Notes: a model not told the origin generated them from the sequence alone. A stretch of 64,000 nucleotides of DNA from Xanthostigma xanthostigma (GCA_963575645.1 OY754467.1:6076001-6140000); one strand, 5' to 3'. Shown: positions 22,729 to 32,915, counted from the stretch's first letter. A program made the numbers and translations.

Positions 22729-23100
22729 GTCCCAAGTATGATTTATATATCTAAAAATATTCTTTATATTGCTCTATGTGCGCTGCAGAGCTGCAGAACA
22801 ACCAAAAATCTTATTTAATACTGTTGTCGCTGTCGTGTTGCGTCTGAATCGCGTGCCGAGCCACGGGTACCGACTAGTCATTAATAATTATTGTCGTGAG
22901 CATTTGTTTAGCGAAGTTCATTTGGTAACAAATCACTAACGTTCATTACTGTCATTTTACCTTCAGATGCTTATCGACATACTAGGATCGGTTGTCACAT
23001 TCGATCACAACTCGCGTGTGAGTTAATAACGAATGGGCGGGCATTTTATTGGCCGCCGCCGCGCGTATAAATAATAATGCATCACGGCGTCACACTTGAC
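22729..23100. other. No recognisable feature
   Basis: Unassigned spacer. Confidence 0.4.
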
Positions 23101-23590
23101 TGCGTCAACGATTTTATTGACAGTTTTTTTTATATAAAGTAAATTGTACATAATAAATATTACAGTCCAAGCGGCGGACGTAAAAAATGGTTTCGGTTTT
23201 TATAGAGGACTAGCCGTCACCCGCAGCTTTGTACGCGATTGAGACGAAACACGGATGCATTCCCATTATTTTATTGACAGTTATTTTTATATATAATACA
23301 TATCACAGTCTTACAGTCCAAGCGGCGAAGGTAAAAATGGTTCGGTTTTTATAGAGGACTAGCCGTCACCCGCAGCTTTGTACGCGATTGAGACGAAACA
23401 CGGATGATGCATTCCCATTTTTTATTGACAGTTTTTTTTAATATAAAGTACATTGTACATAATACATATCACAGTCTTACAGTCCAAGCGGCGGAGGTAA
23501 AAAATGGTTCGGTTTTTATAGAGGACTAGCCGTCACCCGCAGCTTTGCACGCGATTAAGACGAAACACTGATGCATTCCCATTATTTGAC
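23100..23590 (+). repeat. Three tandem copies of a retroelement-tail-like unit
   Basis: The units, about 155-165 bp, each run ATTTTATTGACAG, a poly-T and ATA tract, CAGTCCAAGCGGCG, GGTTCGGTTTTTATAGAGG, ACTAGCCGTCACCCGCAGC and GATTGAGACGAAACA. The GACTAGCCGTCACCCGC phrase is typical of 3' ends of insect non-LTR elements or derived SINEs. The head-to-tail arrangement suggests later tandem expansion. Confidence 0.75.
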
Positions 23591-23677
23591 ATAGTTACTC
23601 CTTTCTCGATGTAGACCCCCCCTAATAAAATTCAAAGTTGATGACATTCACGTGATCAACGTCCTGACAAACCTTGA

Positions 23678-23717
23678 AACACAAGATGACGTTTCGATCG
23701 AAACGTCATCTTGTGTT
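23678..23717. repeat. Perfect 40-nt palindrome
   Basis: Self-complementary around CGATCG, with half-site AACACAAGATGACGTTTCGA. It includes a GAAACGT and AAGATG pair reminiscent of the hammerhead-like motif described in the findings, in degenerate form. It abuts the foldback at 23717-24091. Confidence 0.93.
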
Positions 23718-24091
23718 ATACAGATTGTATCAAATCAAAACAGTCCATAGGTTCTTCTGTGTGTAAGACAGACGATATTATATAAAGCACTAAAGCAGTA
23801 AGTAAGAATGAGATAAATGATCGCTTATAGTTACTGTGGTTATATAATCTAATAGTATCGTCTTTGTTTTCTACAGTAAAAAACGCAATTTTATCAAATG
23901 TCAGTATTCACTAGTGAAATTATTGATAAAAAAGATTTACAGTGTACGTAATTATTTATTTACGTAACCACAGTAACTATATTAGCGATCATGTATCTCA
24001 TTCTTACTTACTGCTTTAGATCTTTATATATCGTCTCTGTCTTACACACAGAATGTCCTATGGACCGTTTTGATTTGATACAATCTGTATA
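23717..24091. repeat. Foldback element, arms about 123 bp
   Basis: The left arm 23717-23840 starts TATACAGATTGTATCAAATC, and the right arm 23969-24091 ends with its complement. The arms differ by small indels. The spacer holds TCACTAGTGAA. No coding. Confidence 0.85.
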
Positions 24092-24898
24092 TTGATTTGT
24101 ATTTTTATTATTTTTTGTCAATATATCGTATGGTCTGAGAAAAATTGGTCGACAATTTTATTTACTTGAAAACCATTTCATTTTCTTCTGGTTTTATGTA
24201 GTGTAAAATAAGAGACGGCTATTTATCTAGATAAACGGTTAACACACCGGATTCTATATGTGATGTTGAATACGGACATGTTGCCTTTCTCGCGCACGCG
24301 ATCGTTTGAAAGATCGTGCGCAGATCGCGGCGAAATATTATTACAAATCCAATGACACGACCGACCGGTTGATTGTACACCAACGCCTTTCAAAGGATGG
24401 AACACTTTTATTTGAATACGACGTGAACAATGTGTACTGGACATGGATATAATATTAGGTATATTATGTTCCAAGCAGCCGCAGAAAACGGTAACGAAAC
24501 CGTCACCCGCATGCGCAGTAGCTAATACGAAACTGTATCGATTTTGGAACACGTTTCAGAACACACTTATAGATGATAATTATGATTTTTAAAAATTAGT
24601 AGGTATTTATTATAATAAATAAAAAAATAATAACAATAAAAATAAATACACAAAAGAAATAAATATTAATATTAATTAATAAGGAAAAATTCGCAGGTTT
24701 GTGGACAAAACTTATATTTATAAATGTACGTTTCATCTATAAATTTAGACTTTTTCAAGTACAAATTGAAAATTATTTAAAACAATAATTATGAAAATAA
24801 ACATTAATTACTAACCATAGCAATTAACAAAAGTTAAGGTACATAAGATAAAAAACATGGCAACAAGTTTATGTATAAATTTTTAAACAAAAAGATTA
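24092..24898. other. AT-rich spacer
   Basis: GGTCGACAATTTTATTTACT (near 24147) repeats part of the adjacent foldback arms. ATGCGCAGTAGCTAA (near 24513) is shared inversely with 10065. The 109-codon minus-strand frame (24223-24552) has no domain I recognise. Confidence 0.4.
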
Positions 24899-25163
24899 AA
24901 TAAATAAAATTATCGACCAATTTTTCAGACAATATATTAACAAACAATATAAAATTAATACATTAACTTTTCAATCCGGATTTGGACCTTCTTCAGAATT
25001 GATCTAAAAAATATAAAAAGAATTATATTTAAATATTAATTATTTTTATATTTTTTAGATCAATTCTGAAGAAGGTCCAAATCCGGATTGAAACGTTAAT
25101 GTATTAATTTTATATTGTTTGTTAATATGTTGTCTGAAAAATTGGTCGATAATTTTATTTATT
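24899..25163. repeat. Foldback element carrying a hammerhead-like motif
   Basis: Arms 24899-about 25018 and about 25046-25163 are near-perfect complements. The right arm contains CTGAAGAAGGTCC, then GGATTGAAACGTT (25067-25099), and the left arm contains the inverse copy. See the finding on this motif. Confidence 0.88.
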
Positions 25164-25312
25164 GAAGAGTTCTAATCAGACGTTAATCAAAGATTTGAAT
25201 AAAAATTAAAATTAAAAAAAAAATATTTTTATTGTTTAAAAATTAATTATTATCGATGGACACGATATCTAATATAGGTATATTAATATTAATTGATACT
25301 AAAGAATTTTTA

Positions 25313-25498
25313 CTTCAAACGTGCGTAAAAGTTACGCGCTTTAATTTTTTTTTTCAAATGACCCATTAAAGTACCTGGTAAGTTAATGCGTAAGTTGGGT
25401 GCTTTGCCCAGCTCTGGCCTTAGTCTCACGTCTACATTTGGGCCACCATACTCTATTTCTGCGCCATATTTCAAATTTTTTACGTCAAATAGGGTCAT
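25313..25498 (-). CDS. Small hypothetical open frame, 62 codons
   Basis: I do not recognise this protein. The frame starts MTLFDVKNLKYGAEIEYG and ends in a lysine/arginine-rich tail (KKKIKARNFYARLK). Its composition is balanced and unlike the AT-driven frames nearby, with no low-complexity runs and a full set of residues. No signal peptide or membrane segment is visible. It stands alone, with no paralogue in the window, no adjacent exon I can support and no clear repeat around it. It could be an exon or fragment of a host or mobile-element gene, or chance. Confidence 0.3.
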
Positions 25499-26635
25499 AG
25501 AAAATCGTCTGTAACCATATATTTCTAACTAACAAAGATCGGGAGAAAGACTTAAACACTACGGTGCAGACATTTACACGTCTGTCTCACTTATACTCTG
25601 AGTCTCATGCGCATGCCCGTGAATGGATGCGCGTCAGTTTGCACATGAAACTAAGCTGTGAAAGGGAGGTGGCTTGCTCTATTCCACTTACTAATTGCCC
25701 CACTGCAGACGCGACACTTGCGCACAACGAGTCAATTAAAAAGAAAGATATTGAAAACAGTCATTTGCTGTCTCACTTGATGGGCCACGCTTCCACTTAC
25801 GACCACTAGCAATATAGAAGTTATTAAATATATGTGATAGACAAACTGATGGACACCGAAGCCATTCCGTAAGTGTTTCGTTTGCACGGAACACCAAAAA
25901 GGTCAGAGCATTCGACAGAACAATAGGAAAGCATTTCGATCAACGTGTAGGTTTCGACCCAACCTTACCACTATATCTGTGCCTATATATCAGCTATTAC
26001 AATCAACACAGAACGCTCCGTAATGCCCGTAGCCCCTCAACAACACACCACCATCAACAATATTAATCTAGTTTCTAGAGCAATAATAGCAAATCTCAGG
26101 ACAATGGGTGTGTTCGCGCGCGGCCGTTTGCTCTCCTTTCATCTCGTGGGTGATGGATACGCGTTGGATAAAGACAGATATATATGATACATGACATGAC
26201 AGAGGAATTTATTAATGCGGCCGATGAACACAATAGTTTGTTATAAAGTAAAGGCGTGTATCTCATCAAAACTTGAGATGACAATGTTACACAATGGAAT
26301 TACAATTTAAAATTCCTCGTAGACATATTGAATAAACGCCAGTCTTTTTTTTCTTCTCGCAATCGAACATTGACTGTGCTTGGGCGTTTAATGCTGGGTT
26401 TCAGAAAAAGTTGTCAAAAAATTTGATTTGACTGCGATCTTAGATTGTGATCATATTATTACAGTTTCCATACATCAGGAGCGGTCTAATGTCGTCTTCA
26501 AACTCCCTGGCATCTAGAACCACGGAGTCATAACCAGGGAACCAGCTCGAGCGTAGCGGTGGATCGATATCTGTCGCACCAACCAATATGGCGTCAGCTA
26601 CTGGGTAACGCACACACGTTCATAGCTTACATATA
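25499..26635. other. Unassigned spacer
   Basis: The segment 25830-25905 (AGACAAACTGATGGACACCG, then CATTCCGTAAGTGTTTCG) resembles the 3' untranslated tail of insect non-LTR elements. The frame at 25564-25809 is open for 81 codons without a known domain. Confidence 0.35.
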
Positions 26636-27125
26636 CAGGGTGTTTCACGACATGGCTGCCATAGCCTGGGACTGTGTTGCTGGGGTGATTTCAAGTCAAA
26701 AATGTCTAATGAACATATACCCGGAACGCTATCCTAACTGAGCTAGAAGCATTTGAAGTAAGCCCACTAATGTAGATATTAGGTTCGGCTGTTGGTTTTG
26801 TTATTATTAAAAAGACCAGATGGCTGTGAATCACCATTAGTATTTATTCGTGCTGATCCTGAGACTCTTCGCAGAGCTACCACTTCAATTCTAAGAAGAG
26901 CTAGACTATGTATACAGCAACTGGGTGGACATTTTGAGCAACTAATTCAATAAAGCGATTTCTTTATAAATGGTTTTTAAATTAGTAGGGAATTTTTACT
27001 ACTACTTATCAAACATTTCAAATGCTTCTAGCTTAGTAAGGATAGCGTTCATTAATCATTTTTGACTTGAAATCGCCCCAGCAACACAGTCCCAGGCTAT
27101 GGCAATCATGTCGTGGGACACCCTG
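26636..27125 (+). mobile_element. TA-flanked element with CAGGGTGT ends and transposase remnant, copy M1
   Basis: The long inverted ends are CAGGGTGTTTCACGACATGG and onward through GGGACTGTGTTGCTGGGG at the left, with the complement at the right. The ends are flanked by TA at 26634-26635 and 27126-27127. It shares about 490-525 bp with 50086-50610. The ends, TA target and coding remnant support a Tc1/mariner-type (DDE) origin. Confidence 0.88.
26813..26953 (+). pseudogene. C-terminal remnant of a DDE transposase
   Basis: The frame reads PDGCESPLVFIRADPETLRR, then ATTSILRRARLCIQQLGGHF, and ends EQLIQ followed by TAA. The 'RRARLCIQQLGGHFEQLI' ending is the usual last line of IS630/Tc1-mariner-type transposases of insects. 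No catalytic residues remain. The inverted copy at 50271-50409 preserves the same ending with a short indel, so this is a common ancestral deletion product. Confidence 0.7.
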
Positions 27126-27497
27126 TATGTGTAGTGTCTGTGAAGTTAAACAACTTTGGTAACTATGGCGAAAACAGGCGGAAAAAACCGAAGTTTTCCC
27201 AGGTAGTCATAACAGCGCCATCTCGCGTGCGCCAGAAAACGGTCCATCTCGAAACACAGCAAGCATAGGAAGCTAGGTGTCCTGGTTAAAGACTTCGTGT
27301 CTAGAATGTTGTACTCACACAAAAACAAATGATTGTTCTGCATTTCAAGATAGATTTTGATCAGAATGCGTAGAAAAACGTTGTTTCGAAGTGAAAACGA
27401 TGATAAATACATGAATATACCGTCAAGAACAATATCATTTCAATCGATAAATTTTTTTTCGAGCTGGCACGATTTAAAAACTCTACAGTTCTTTTAA

Positions 27498-28199
27498 GGA
27501 GGTTGATGTGTTACAGTCCCAATCAAAAGTAAGTCGAATTCTAAATGGGAACTTTTCCATAATAAATTTTTATAAAAGGTTATAAGTCGATGATACCAAT
27601 AAATTATTGTCATAAAGGCATAAATAAATATATTTTTTTAATATTAATTAATTATTTCAGTATTTTACTTAATGGACTAACTTTTGAACTTTTTGTACAA
27701 AGTTAGTTTAGAAAAAATAAATTTATGTAAATATCTGTATTTTACACATTTTTCGCAGTAAATAATTAAAAAAAGAAATTATTAGTAATAAAAATTAAAA
27801 TTAAGTCATTAAAAAGTTGAAAATTCAGTTAAAATTGTCAAGAATAAAAGTCCATAATCGAAAAGTGCTAAGGTTTAATAATTTTTTTTATTGATTAAAA
27901 GTCTCCTAATTAAATTGGAAAAAATATTAAAATATGCGTAAGACATAGATGCTTTACATAGTGTGTTTTCGGAACTGCTGACATTATTTGGTTATTTGCA
28001 AAAAATTAAAATGTACCGTTTGCATGCTAGGTTGACATATTTTCCATAAGACTACATGTAAAAGTTGTTTTTGATTTTTAACTTTATAAATCTCCTAATG
28101 ATTTTGGATTTTTTACAGAGAATTTTGTCATAAAAAAATCTATTAAAAAAACTTTATTTCACATTTTTTTCATTATCTTCGTAAAACGGCTCAACCTCC
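27498..28199 (-). mobile_element. TTAA-flanked element with GGAGGTTGA ends, copy 2
   Basis: Inverted relative to 16950-17643 and nearly the same length. TTAA lies at 27494-27497 and 28200-28203. The ends read GGAGGTTGATG and GGCTCAACCTCC. Very AT-rich interior without coding. Confidence 0.88.
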
Positions 28200-28499
28200 T
28201 TAATATGGAGAAACATGTTCACAATCTAAAGCCACTTTCAAATCAGATTTTCTGACAATGCTTTCTGCAACTGAGCATGATTCTCGTCTCTCGAAGACAA
28301 TAATTGTACGTAGGTTTTTTTGTGTAGGGGAAGTCCGTGTAATTTGGACCCCCTAAGAACAATTCACGATAAACAGTTCCTAAAGTCAGTCAGAAGATCA
28401 GTTTTTTTTGTACATATGTTGTACATAATAAAGTATTGAATTAGCATCTCAAAGAGAGGCAACTCAAATTAAATCATATTAAAAAAAAATAAATTGGAA

Positions 28500-28600
28500 A
28501 TTTAAATATGACGTGTATTTCGGCTCACAGACGTGTAATTTGGTTTTACTTGATGTGTAATTTGGTTTGAGGCGTGCAATTTGGTTTTATTGTTCCTTCA
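28500..28600. promoter_or_regulatory. Subterminal transposase-site-like repeats, 3' side of the transposase gene
   Basis: CGTGTAATTTGG (28532-28543), TGTGTAATTTGG (about 28554-28565) and GCGTGCAATTTGG (about 28572-28584) repeat the core of the 24-bp ends in direct orientation. A partial GTGTATTTCGG lies near 28513. On the minus strand a possible AATAAA poly(A) signal lies at 28586-28591, downstream of the transposase stop. Binding is inference. Confidence 0.65.
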
Positions 28601-28750
28601 TAAAAATGAAAGTAAATAGTAATTAACAAATTATTAAAGTAAAAGTAATAAAATAAGTAGTATATTTTAATAACAAAAATACCCAATATTCAAGTTGTAA
28701 ATATTATAAAAAAAACAAAACAAAACAGATATCAAATTGAATTTTAAGGA

Positions 28751-30667
28751 CTAAGTTTTACAATTGTCACAGTAATAAAAATTGACATCCGTTATTTCAG
28801 CACAAGCTTCATGAGACCATCCTTTACAAGTTTTGCACTGAATCCAATCTTCCTCGTAATTTTCTCCGCAGACAACACAATATGTTGTTTCTCCGCTAAG
28901 GTCCTTTTTATTTCTATTTTCGTTCTCCTTTACCGTTTTTAGTTTTCTTTGAATATTGCCTTGATCATTAAATAAGTTCTTCTTTACCAACTTTAATTTC
29001 TTTTCATTCGCTTTTGTTTTTGGTGTTTGTTGAATTTTTAACTGATTTTTATAGGGCGTGCCTGTTAAAACGACCCCTGAAGCATTAAATTTCTTTTTTT
29101 TTCGAGGACCTGTTGATGATCCGCTTGTTGAAGGTAACGGACAAATTTCTTGCACGAGTTTGTAAGACGATTTGTTTACGGGTGGGCTATTTATGAAACT
29201 CTCATCAGATGCCTGAGGTGTTAAAAGGACATCTGAAAATGTTTTTGATTCCAAATGACGTGATGGATTATCATCTTGGTGGGCAGAATGTGATGAGGTT
29301 GACGGTGCTGGCTCTTCAGGAACTAAAGAGGCTTCATGCGGAACAGGAGTTGAAACGTTCTGTATATAAATGTCATTAACGTTTGGATTTATCTCGGTTG
29401 GTGGATCAGGACCGAAATTGGGATTTACTTCAACTGGCCGTTCAGATACTTCTGCTGCTGCAAAATCGGATTCATTGTATACATGTCGATCAGGTGGCCA
29501 TAGACCTGTTTTACGAAAACTGTTTATGGCTACTTCCATAGTGGCTGCCCTAGGAAAAGCTTTCCCCACCAGAGAACTAATAACATCTACATTTAAAGCT
29601 TTACCCGGAAACTCATGCAACTTCGAAGTTATTGCAGATGAGAAATAAGTATTTAGTGGCTTAAAAAATCCGACGTCAAGCGGCTGCATCTTATGAGTAC
29701 AGTGCGATGGAAATGAAAGCATTATAACTCCGCGGTTACGGGCTAACTCTATTGCCTTAAAGCTTTGAGTATGGCTACTATGCCCATCTAATACTAAAAG
29801 CACTTTTTTTTCTTTACACGGTTTCACATAATCAATAAAGTGATTTAACCAATAATAAAAGCCTTCCACGTCCATCCAGCCCTTATCTTGACATCTAAAT
29901 ACGGTTCCCGCAGGTGCTCCGTAAACTAAACTATCTTTCATACGTTTCCTTGCATATATTAGCATAGGTGGTACAAACATTCCAGTTGCACTCATAGCAT
30001 ACATGCCAGTAACATTTTGCCCCCTTTCACATGATGTGATTGCACCTACTTGATGTTTGCCTTTTTGAGCGATTATTTTTTGTGGCTTTTGGACAACTGT
30101 ATGCGATGTCTCGTCAGCGTTAAAGAGCCGATCTGGAGTAATGCCATTCTCCTGAATGATGTTTTCGTAAATATCGAAGAAGGCATTAACCACTGTTTTA
30201 TTGAAACCAGCAGCTCGAGCTAGTGACGTTGCTTCAGGGAGTCGTAGGCTTAATTGGGGATGGCGCTTTATAAACCCGGTATACCATTCTTTGCCAGCTG
30301 ATTTTTTGTTGTTGTTGAATCTCGTCTCTAAATTATTTTTGTCAGCAATTTCATAAGCAAGTTTCATGAGTCTTCGACGTGTCACGCCATAAAACATTTT
30401 CTCTAATTGGAGAATATGATTTACAAGATCCTCTTCTACTTCAGGTGGTAAGTCAGGTCGTCTACCAATTGAATAATTACTGTCCAGCGAATATTTATTC
30501 TTCTGTCCTATTCTTCTTTTTAGGGTGGTTTTTGGAATATGAAAAGACTTCGCCGCTTCATTTATAGACATACTTGCATTATTGCAGGCTTTTATTGCAT
30601 TTTCCATATCTTCCGCTCTCCATTTACCATAAATCCCTTTTGATTTTCTCTCAGCCCTCGTCGACAT
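28751..30667 (-). CDS. Pogo/Tigger-like DDE transposase with C-terminal PHD finger
   Basis: A 638-residue nuclear DNA transposase, expected to bind the element ends and catalyse cut-and-paste transposition. Visible domains: psq-type helix-turn-helix (about 10-55, KSKGIYGKW...AAKSFHIPKTTLKRRI); CENP-B-type helix-turn-helix (about 72-138, FYGVTRRRLMKLAYEIADK...GKEWYTGFIKRHP); DDE domain (about 165-370) with D185 in NADET, D294 in VLDGHSSH and D331 in MQPLDVGFFKPL, a DD36D-type triad; a low-complexity Ser/Pro linker with a KKKK basic patch; and a C4HC3 PHD finger at the end (C597, C600, C611, C614, H619, C622, C633, C636). The frame is open 34 codons further upstream, but that part is translated from the terminal-repeat-like DNA, so the ATG before STRAERKSKG is preferred. 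No stop, frameshift or missing catalytic residue is seen. Confidence 0.93.
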   Translation of the reverse strand: MSTRAERKSKGIYGKWRAEDMENAIKACNNASMSINEAAKSFHIPKTTLKRRIGQKNKYSLDSNYSIGRRPDLPPEVEEDLVNHILQLEKMFYGVTRRRLMKLAYEIADKNNLETRFNNNKKSAGKEWYTGFIKRHPQLSLRLPEATSLARAAGFNKTVVNAFFDIYENIIQENGITPDRLFNADETSHTVVQKPQKIIAQKGKHQVGAITSCERGQNVTGMYAMSATGMFVPPMLIYARKRMKDSLVYGAPAGTVFRCQDKGWMDVEGFYYWLNHFIDYVKPCKEKKVLLVLDGHSSHTQSFKAIELARNRGVIMLSFPSHCTHKMQPLDVGFFKPLNTYFSSAITSKLHEFPGKALNVDVISSLVGKAFPRAATMEVAINSFRKTGLWPPDRHVYNESDFAAAEVSERPVEVNPNFGPDPPTEINPNVNDIYIQNVSTPVPHEASLVPEEPAPSTSSHSAHQDDNPSRHLESKTFSDVLLTPQASDESFINSPPVNKSSYKLVQEICPLPSTSGSSTGPRKKKKFNASGVVLTGTPYKNQLKIQQTPKTKANEKKLKLVKKNLFNDQGNIQRKLKTVKENENRNKKDLSGETTYCVVCGENYEEDWIQCKTCKGWSHEACAEITDVNFYYCDNCKT

Positions 30668-30709
30668 TTCTATAAAACATAAAAATGTTAAAAAACATTT
30701 TGAACATAA

Positions 30710-30775
30710 CATGCGTGTAATTTGGACCAGAACCAAATTACACATTTTTCGTTGGACCGAATTACACAATGGGTA
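30710..30775. promoter_or_regulatory. Subterminal transposase-site-like repeats upstream of the transposase gene
   Basis: GCGTGTAATTTGGACC (about 30713-30728), CCAAATTACACA (about 30731) and GACCGAATTACACA (about 30755) are copies of the terminal core in both orientations, 45-110 bp upstream of the preferred start. Their position could let the transposase repress its own promoter. That is inference. Confidence 0.6.
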
Positions 30776-31482
30776 AAATTTTAATAAACTATTTTTTTTT
30801 TATTCAGTACAAATTTGGATATTTTCTATTACAGTAATATAGATACACATAGTTGCTAATTAAAATAATAGGTTGATATTTGAAATATATTTACTTACTT
30901 TGCATAAATTCACATTTATTTTTCACATAACCTTATAATAAAATATGCGTTGTACTTTAATTCAATAGAACTGTGCCGACAACAAAAAAATCTGACACAA
31001 GCTTGTTTTGCCGAATCTTTTACACAAAGATAGTTCATAAAATTTTCGTGGTGTGTCGCTAGTGGTTTTAGATTTAAAAATATTTCACTGGACCATTTTA
31101 CACACCGGTCCAAATTACACGGACTTCCCCTACTAAAATTTGCATTTGCTGAGAAATGCTATCCTGAACCATATGAATAATAAAAAAAAAGCTGTTACAC
31201 GGTTGAAGTAGGCTTAATACGATAATAAATTGAGGATTATCGCAAGTCACAACAATCTCCCGTATGATACCTCACTTTTTATCACTAGATATTCTTTTTG
31301 TGGTGATCTGACATTGATCCTTTTTTCTGTGTTGGCACATAAAAACGTGTTATGGCAATATGTGATGATAATATTATTTTTCTGCGTTGGACGAATATAA
31401 AGTTCCAAGCATCCAGCATAAATTAGGATTTACCTATTTTGATATTTTAACGTTAACATCTACCTACTCATAATTTCAAATA

Positions 31483-31937
31483 CAGTGTAGCCTCTTTATA
31501 ACGTCCTTCGTTATAACGAAAAACTCCCTATAACGTAGAAATTTTTACAATTACATTAAGACCCTCTTTATAGCGCAACAGCCATTCTCTATTACGAAGA
31601 AATATGTTCATATTTAGGCGTCAGCAAATATTTACAGACGTAAAGACGACGATTCTGAACCATCACCAACTATTCAACAAGCACTTGATGCCGCCAAACT
31701 TATCGAAAAATTCCTATTGTTTAATGAAGATGATTCCATCACATCCCAAGACAATACAAAACAAATATTGGCATACAAAAAACGTCAGGCAAAGTTAACA
31801 GAGTCTATGTGTATTGTGTTTGGAATAAATTTTGTTGAAATTTGGTTATTTTTCTTTCTTCCCTCCATATAACGAAAACTCTTTATGACGTAAAAAAATG
31901 CTCGGGTCTTGAGATTCGTTATAAAAAGGTTACACTG
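31483..31937 (+). mobile_element. Tigger-like miniature with TA duplication
   Basis: The ends CAGTGTAGCCTCTTTATAACG (31483-31503) and, inverted, CAGTGTAACCTTTTTATAACG (31917-31937) match the Tigger/pogo consensus style. TA is present at 31481-31482 and 31938-31939. CGTTATAACGAAAA-like repeats recur subterminally. The interior keeps a C-terminal coding remnant. Confidence 0.92.
31645..31872 (+). pseudogene. C-terminal remnant of a Tigger/jerky-type transposase
   Basis: The open frame starts DDDSEPSPTIQQALDAAKLI, continues EKFLLFNEDD and KQILAYKKRQAKLTES, then runs into terminal-repeat sequence before the stop. The 'ALDAAKLIEKFL' amphipathic helix matches the post-DDE C-terminus of Tigger-family transposases. 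All catalytic and DNA-binding parts are gone. It differs in subfamily from the complete element 500 bp upstream, whose ends are unrelated. Confidence 0.65.
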
Positions 31938-32235
31938 TATTTACGTTCCCCAAATCAATTTAATCTCATTTACAACAATACATCTTGTTTTGACAACAAT
32001 AAAGAATTTCTGAAAAGAGGAAGCGCTGCTGAACTAATAGTAAGTATGATTCCATTCATAGTAGGAGAGCTATAAAACATTTTTGGGTAGGCATTTGATG
32101 TGAAAATTTGTGTTACACTTCTTTTTTGTAATGTTTGAACACAAAATCGAAGACCTGGCTGAAAGGTAGTGGAGCCAAGCTTCCTATATTCGAACTTACA
32201 AATTTTACCTCTATATAATATTAAGTAGTATAGAT

Positions 32236-32504
32236 CAGGCCTGGGCAATGTGGGCGGCTCGCGGGCCGGATCCGGCCCGCAACACAATTTTGTCCGGCCC
32301 GCGAAGCATTTTATAAATTTTAGAAAAATAGTAAAGATATAGCAAGGGCCAGAATAGACGAAAAAAGGACCAAAGGAGCTTTTTTTTCTCTCCAAATGCG
32401 GAAATAGAATGTGAGGATCTTTTTTTTCCTCTGCAAATTTTTGGCCAGCGGTCAAATTTTCATCAGCTATGTGGTTCGGCGATCAAAATATTTGCCCGCC
32501 CCTA
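32236..32504. mobile_element. hAT-type miniature with perfect 8-bp duplication
   Basis: GTATAGAT flanks both sides (32228-32235, 32505-32512). The ends CAGGCCTGGGCAATGTGGGC and TTTGCCCGCCCCTA are inverted. A strong GC hairpin (GCGGGCCGGATCCGGCCCGC) lies near 32260-32280. No coding. Confidence 0.93.
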
Positions 32505-32512
32505 GTATAGAT

Positions 32513-32878
32513 GAACCGAGCGGGGTGGCGTAGTGGTGAGAGCACTAAACTTGCATTCGGGAGGTACCGGGACAGATGTGGCTGCGACTTTTTCCAGCTG
32601 CCTCTCGCCGAGAAACGGTAATTCCTGTACCGGCCATCTTGTTAAGGTTTTCCATGGTTTTCCTCTATAATTACAGATAAATATCGAGATTATTCCTTAT
32701 TCAAGGCCATTGCCGATTACCTGTCAAACTTCTATTCTCAAAACTTACCTATCTTATGCTAATGTCCTAAAATTCCTTCATTCGCACATTGCTATTAATT
32801 AAGTTGAAGTCTAAAAATGTAGAAAATAACGGGAAGTGCAGTAATAGATAGAAAATAGTAATGGTGCGAATGGTGTCT
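32513..32878 (+). mobile_element. tRNA-derived SINE, copy C (most complete)
   Basis: The head GAGCGGGGTGGCGTAGTGGTG holds a box A-like TGGCGTAGTGG at about 32526. GGGAGGTACCGGGACAGAT holds a degraded box B at about 32563. The body follows: TGTGGCTGCGACTTTTTCC, CCATGGTTTTCC, TTCAAGGCCATTGCCGATTA, CCTTCATTCGC and AATAACGGGAAGTGC. It starts directly after the hAT target duplication. Confidence 0.75.
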
Positions 32879-32915
32879 GTTATCACACAAAGTCGAGAAA
32901 CGGACGTTAGACGCA

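Larger units (their letters stand above)
28327..31130 (-). mobile_element. Complete pogo/Tigger-type DNA transposon (2,804 bp)
   Basis: Perfect 24-bp inverted ends (28327-28350 and 31107-31130, beginning GGGGAAGTCCGTGTAATTTG) are flanked by TA at 28325-28326 and 31131-31132, the target of the Tc1/mariner-pogo superfamily. A single long gene on the minus strand fills most of it. Both flanks of the gene contain further copies of the TGTAATTTGG core of the ends. Intact ends, intact target duplication and an uninterrupted frame suggest recent insertion and possible autonomy. Confidence 0.96.

Noticed and set aside
24223-24552. 109-codon minus-strand frame as a gene
   Set aside because: Cysteine-rich but without a spaced motif; part of it is shared, in another frame, with 10040-10120, so repeat DNA is the better explanation.
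30668-30769. N-terminal extension of the pogo transposase (34 codons upstream of the chosen start)
   Set aside because: These codons are made from copies of the terminal repeat core and are not protein-like; the next ATG begins the recognisable psq-type region.
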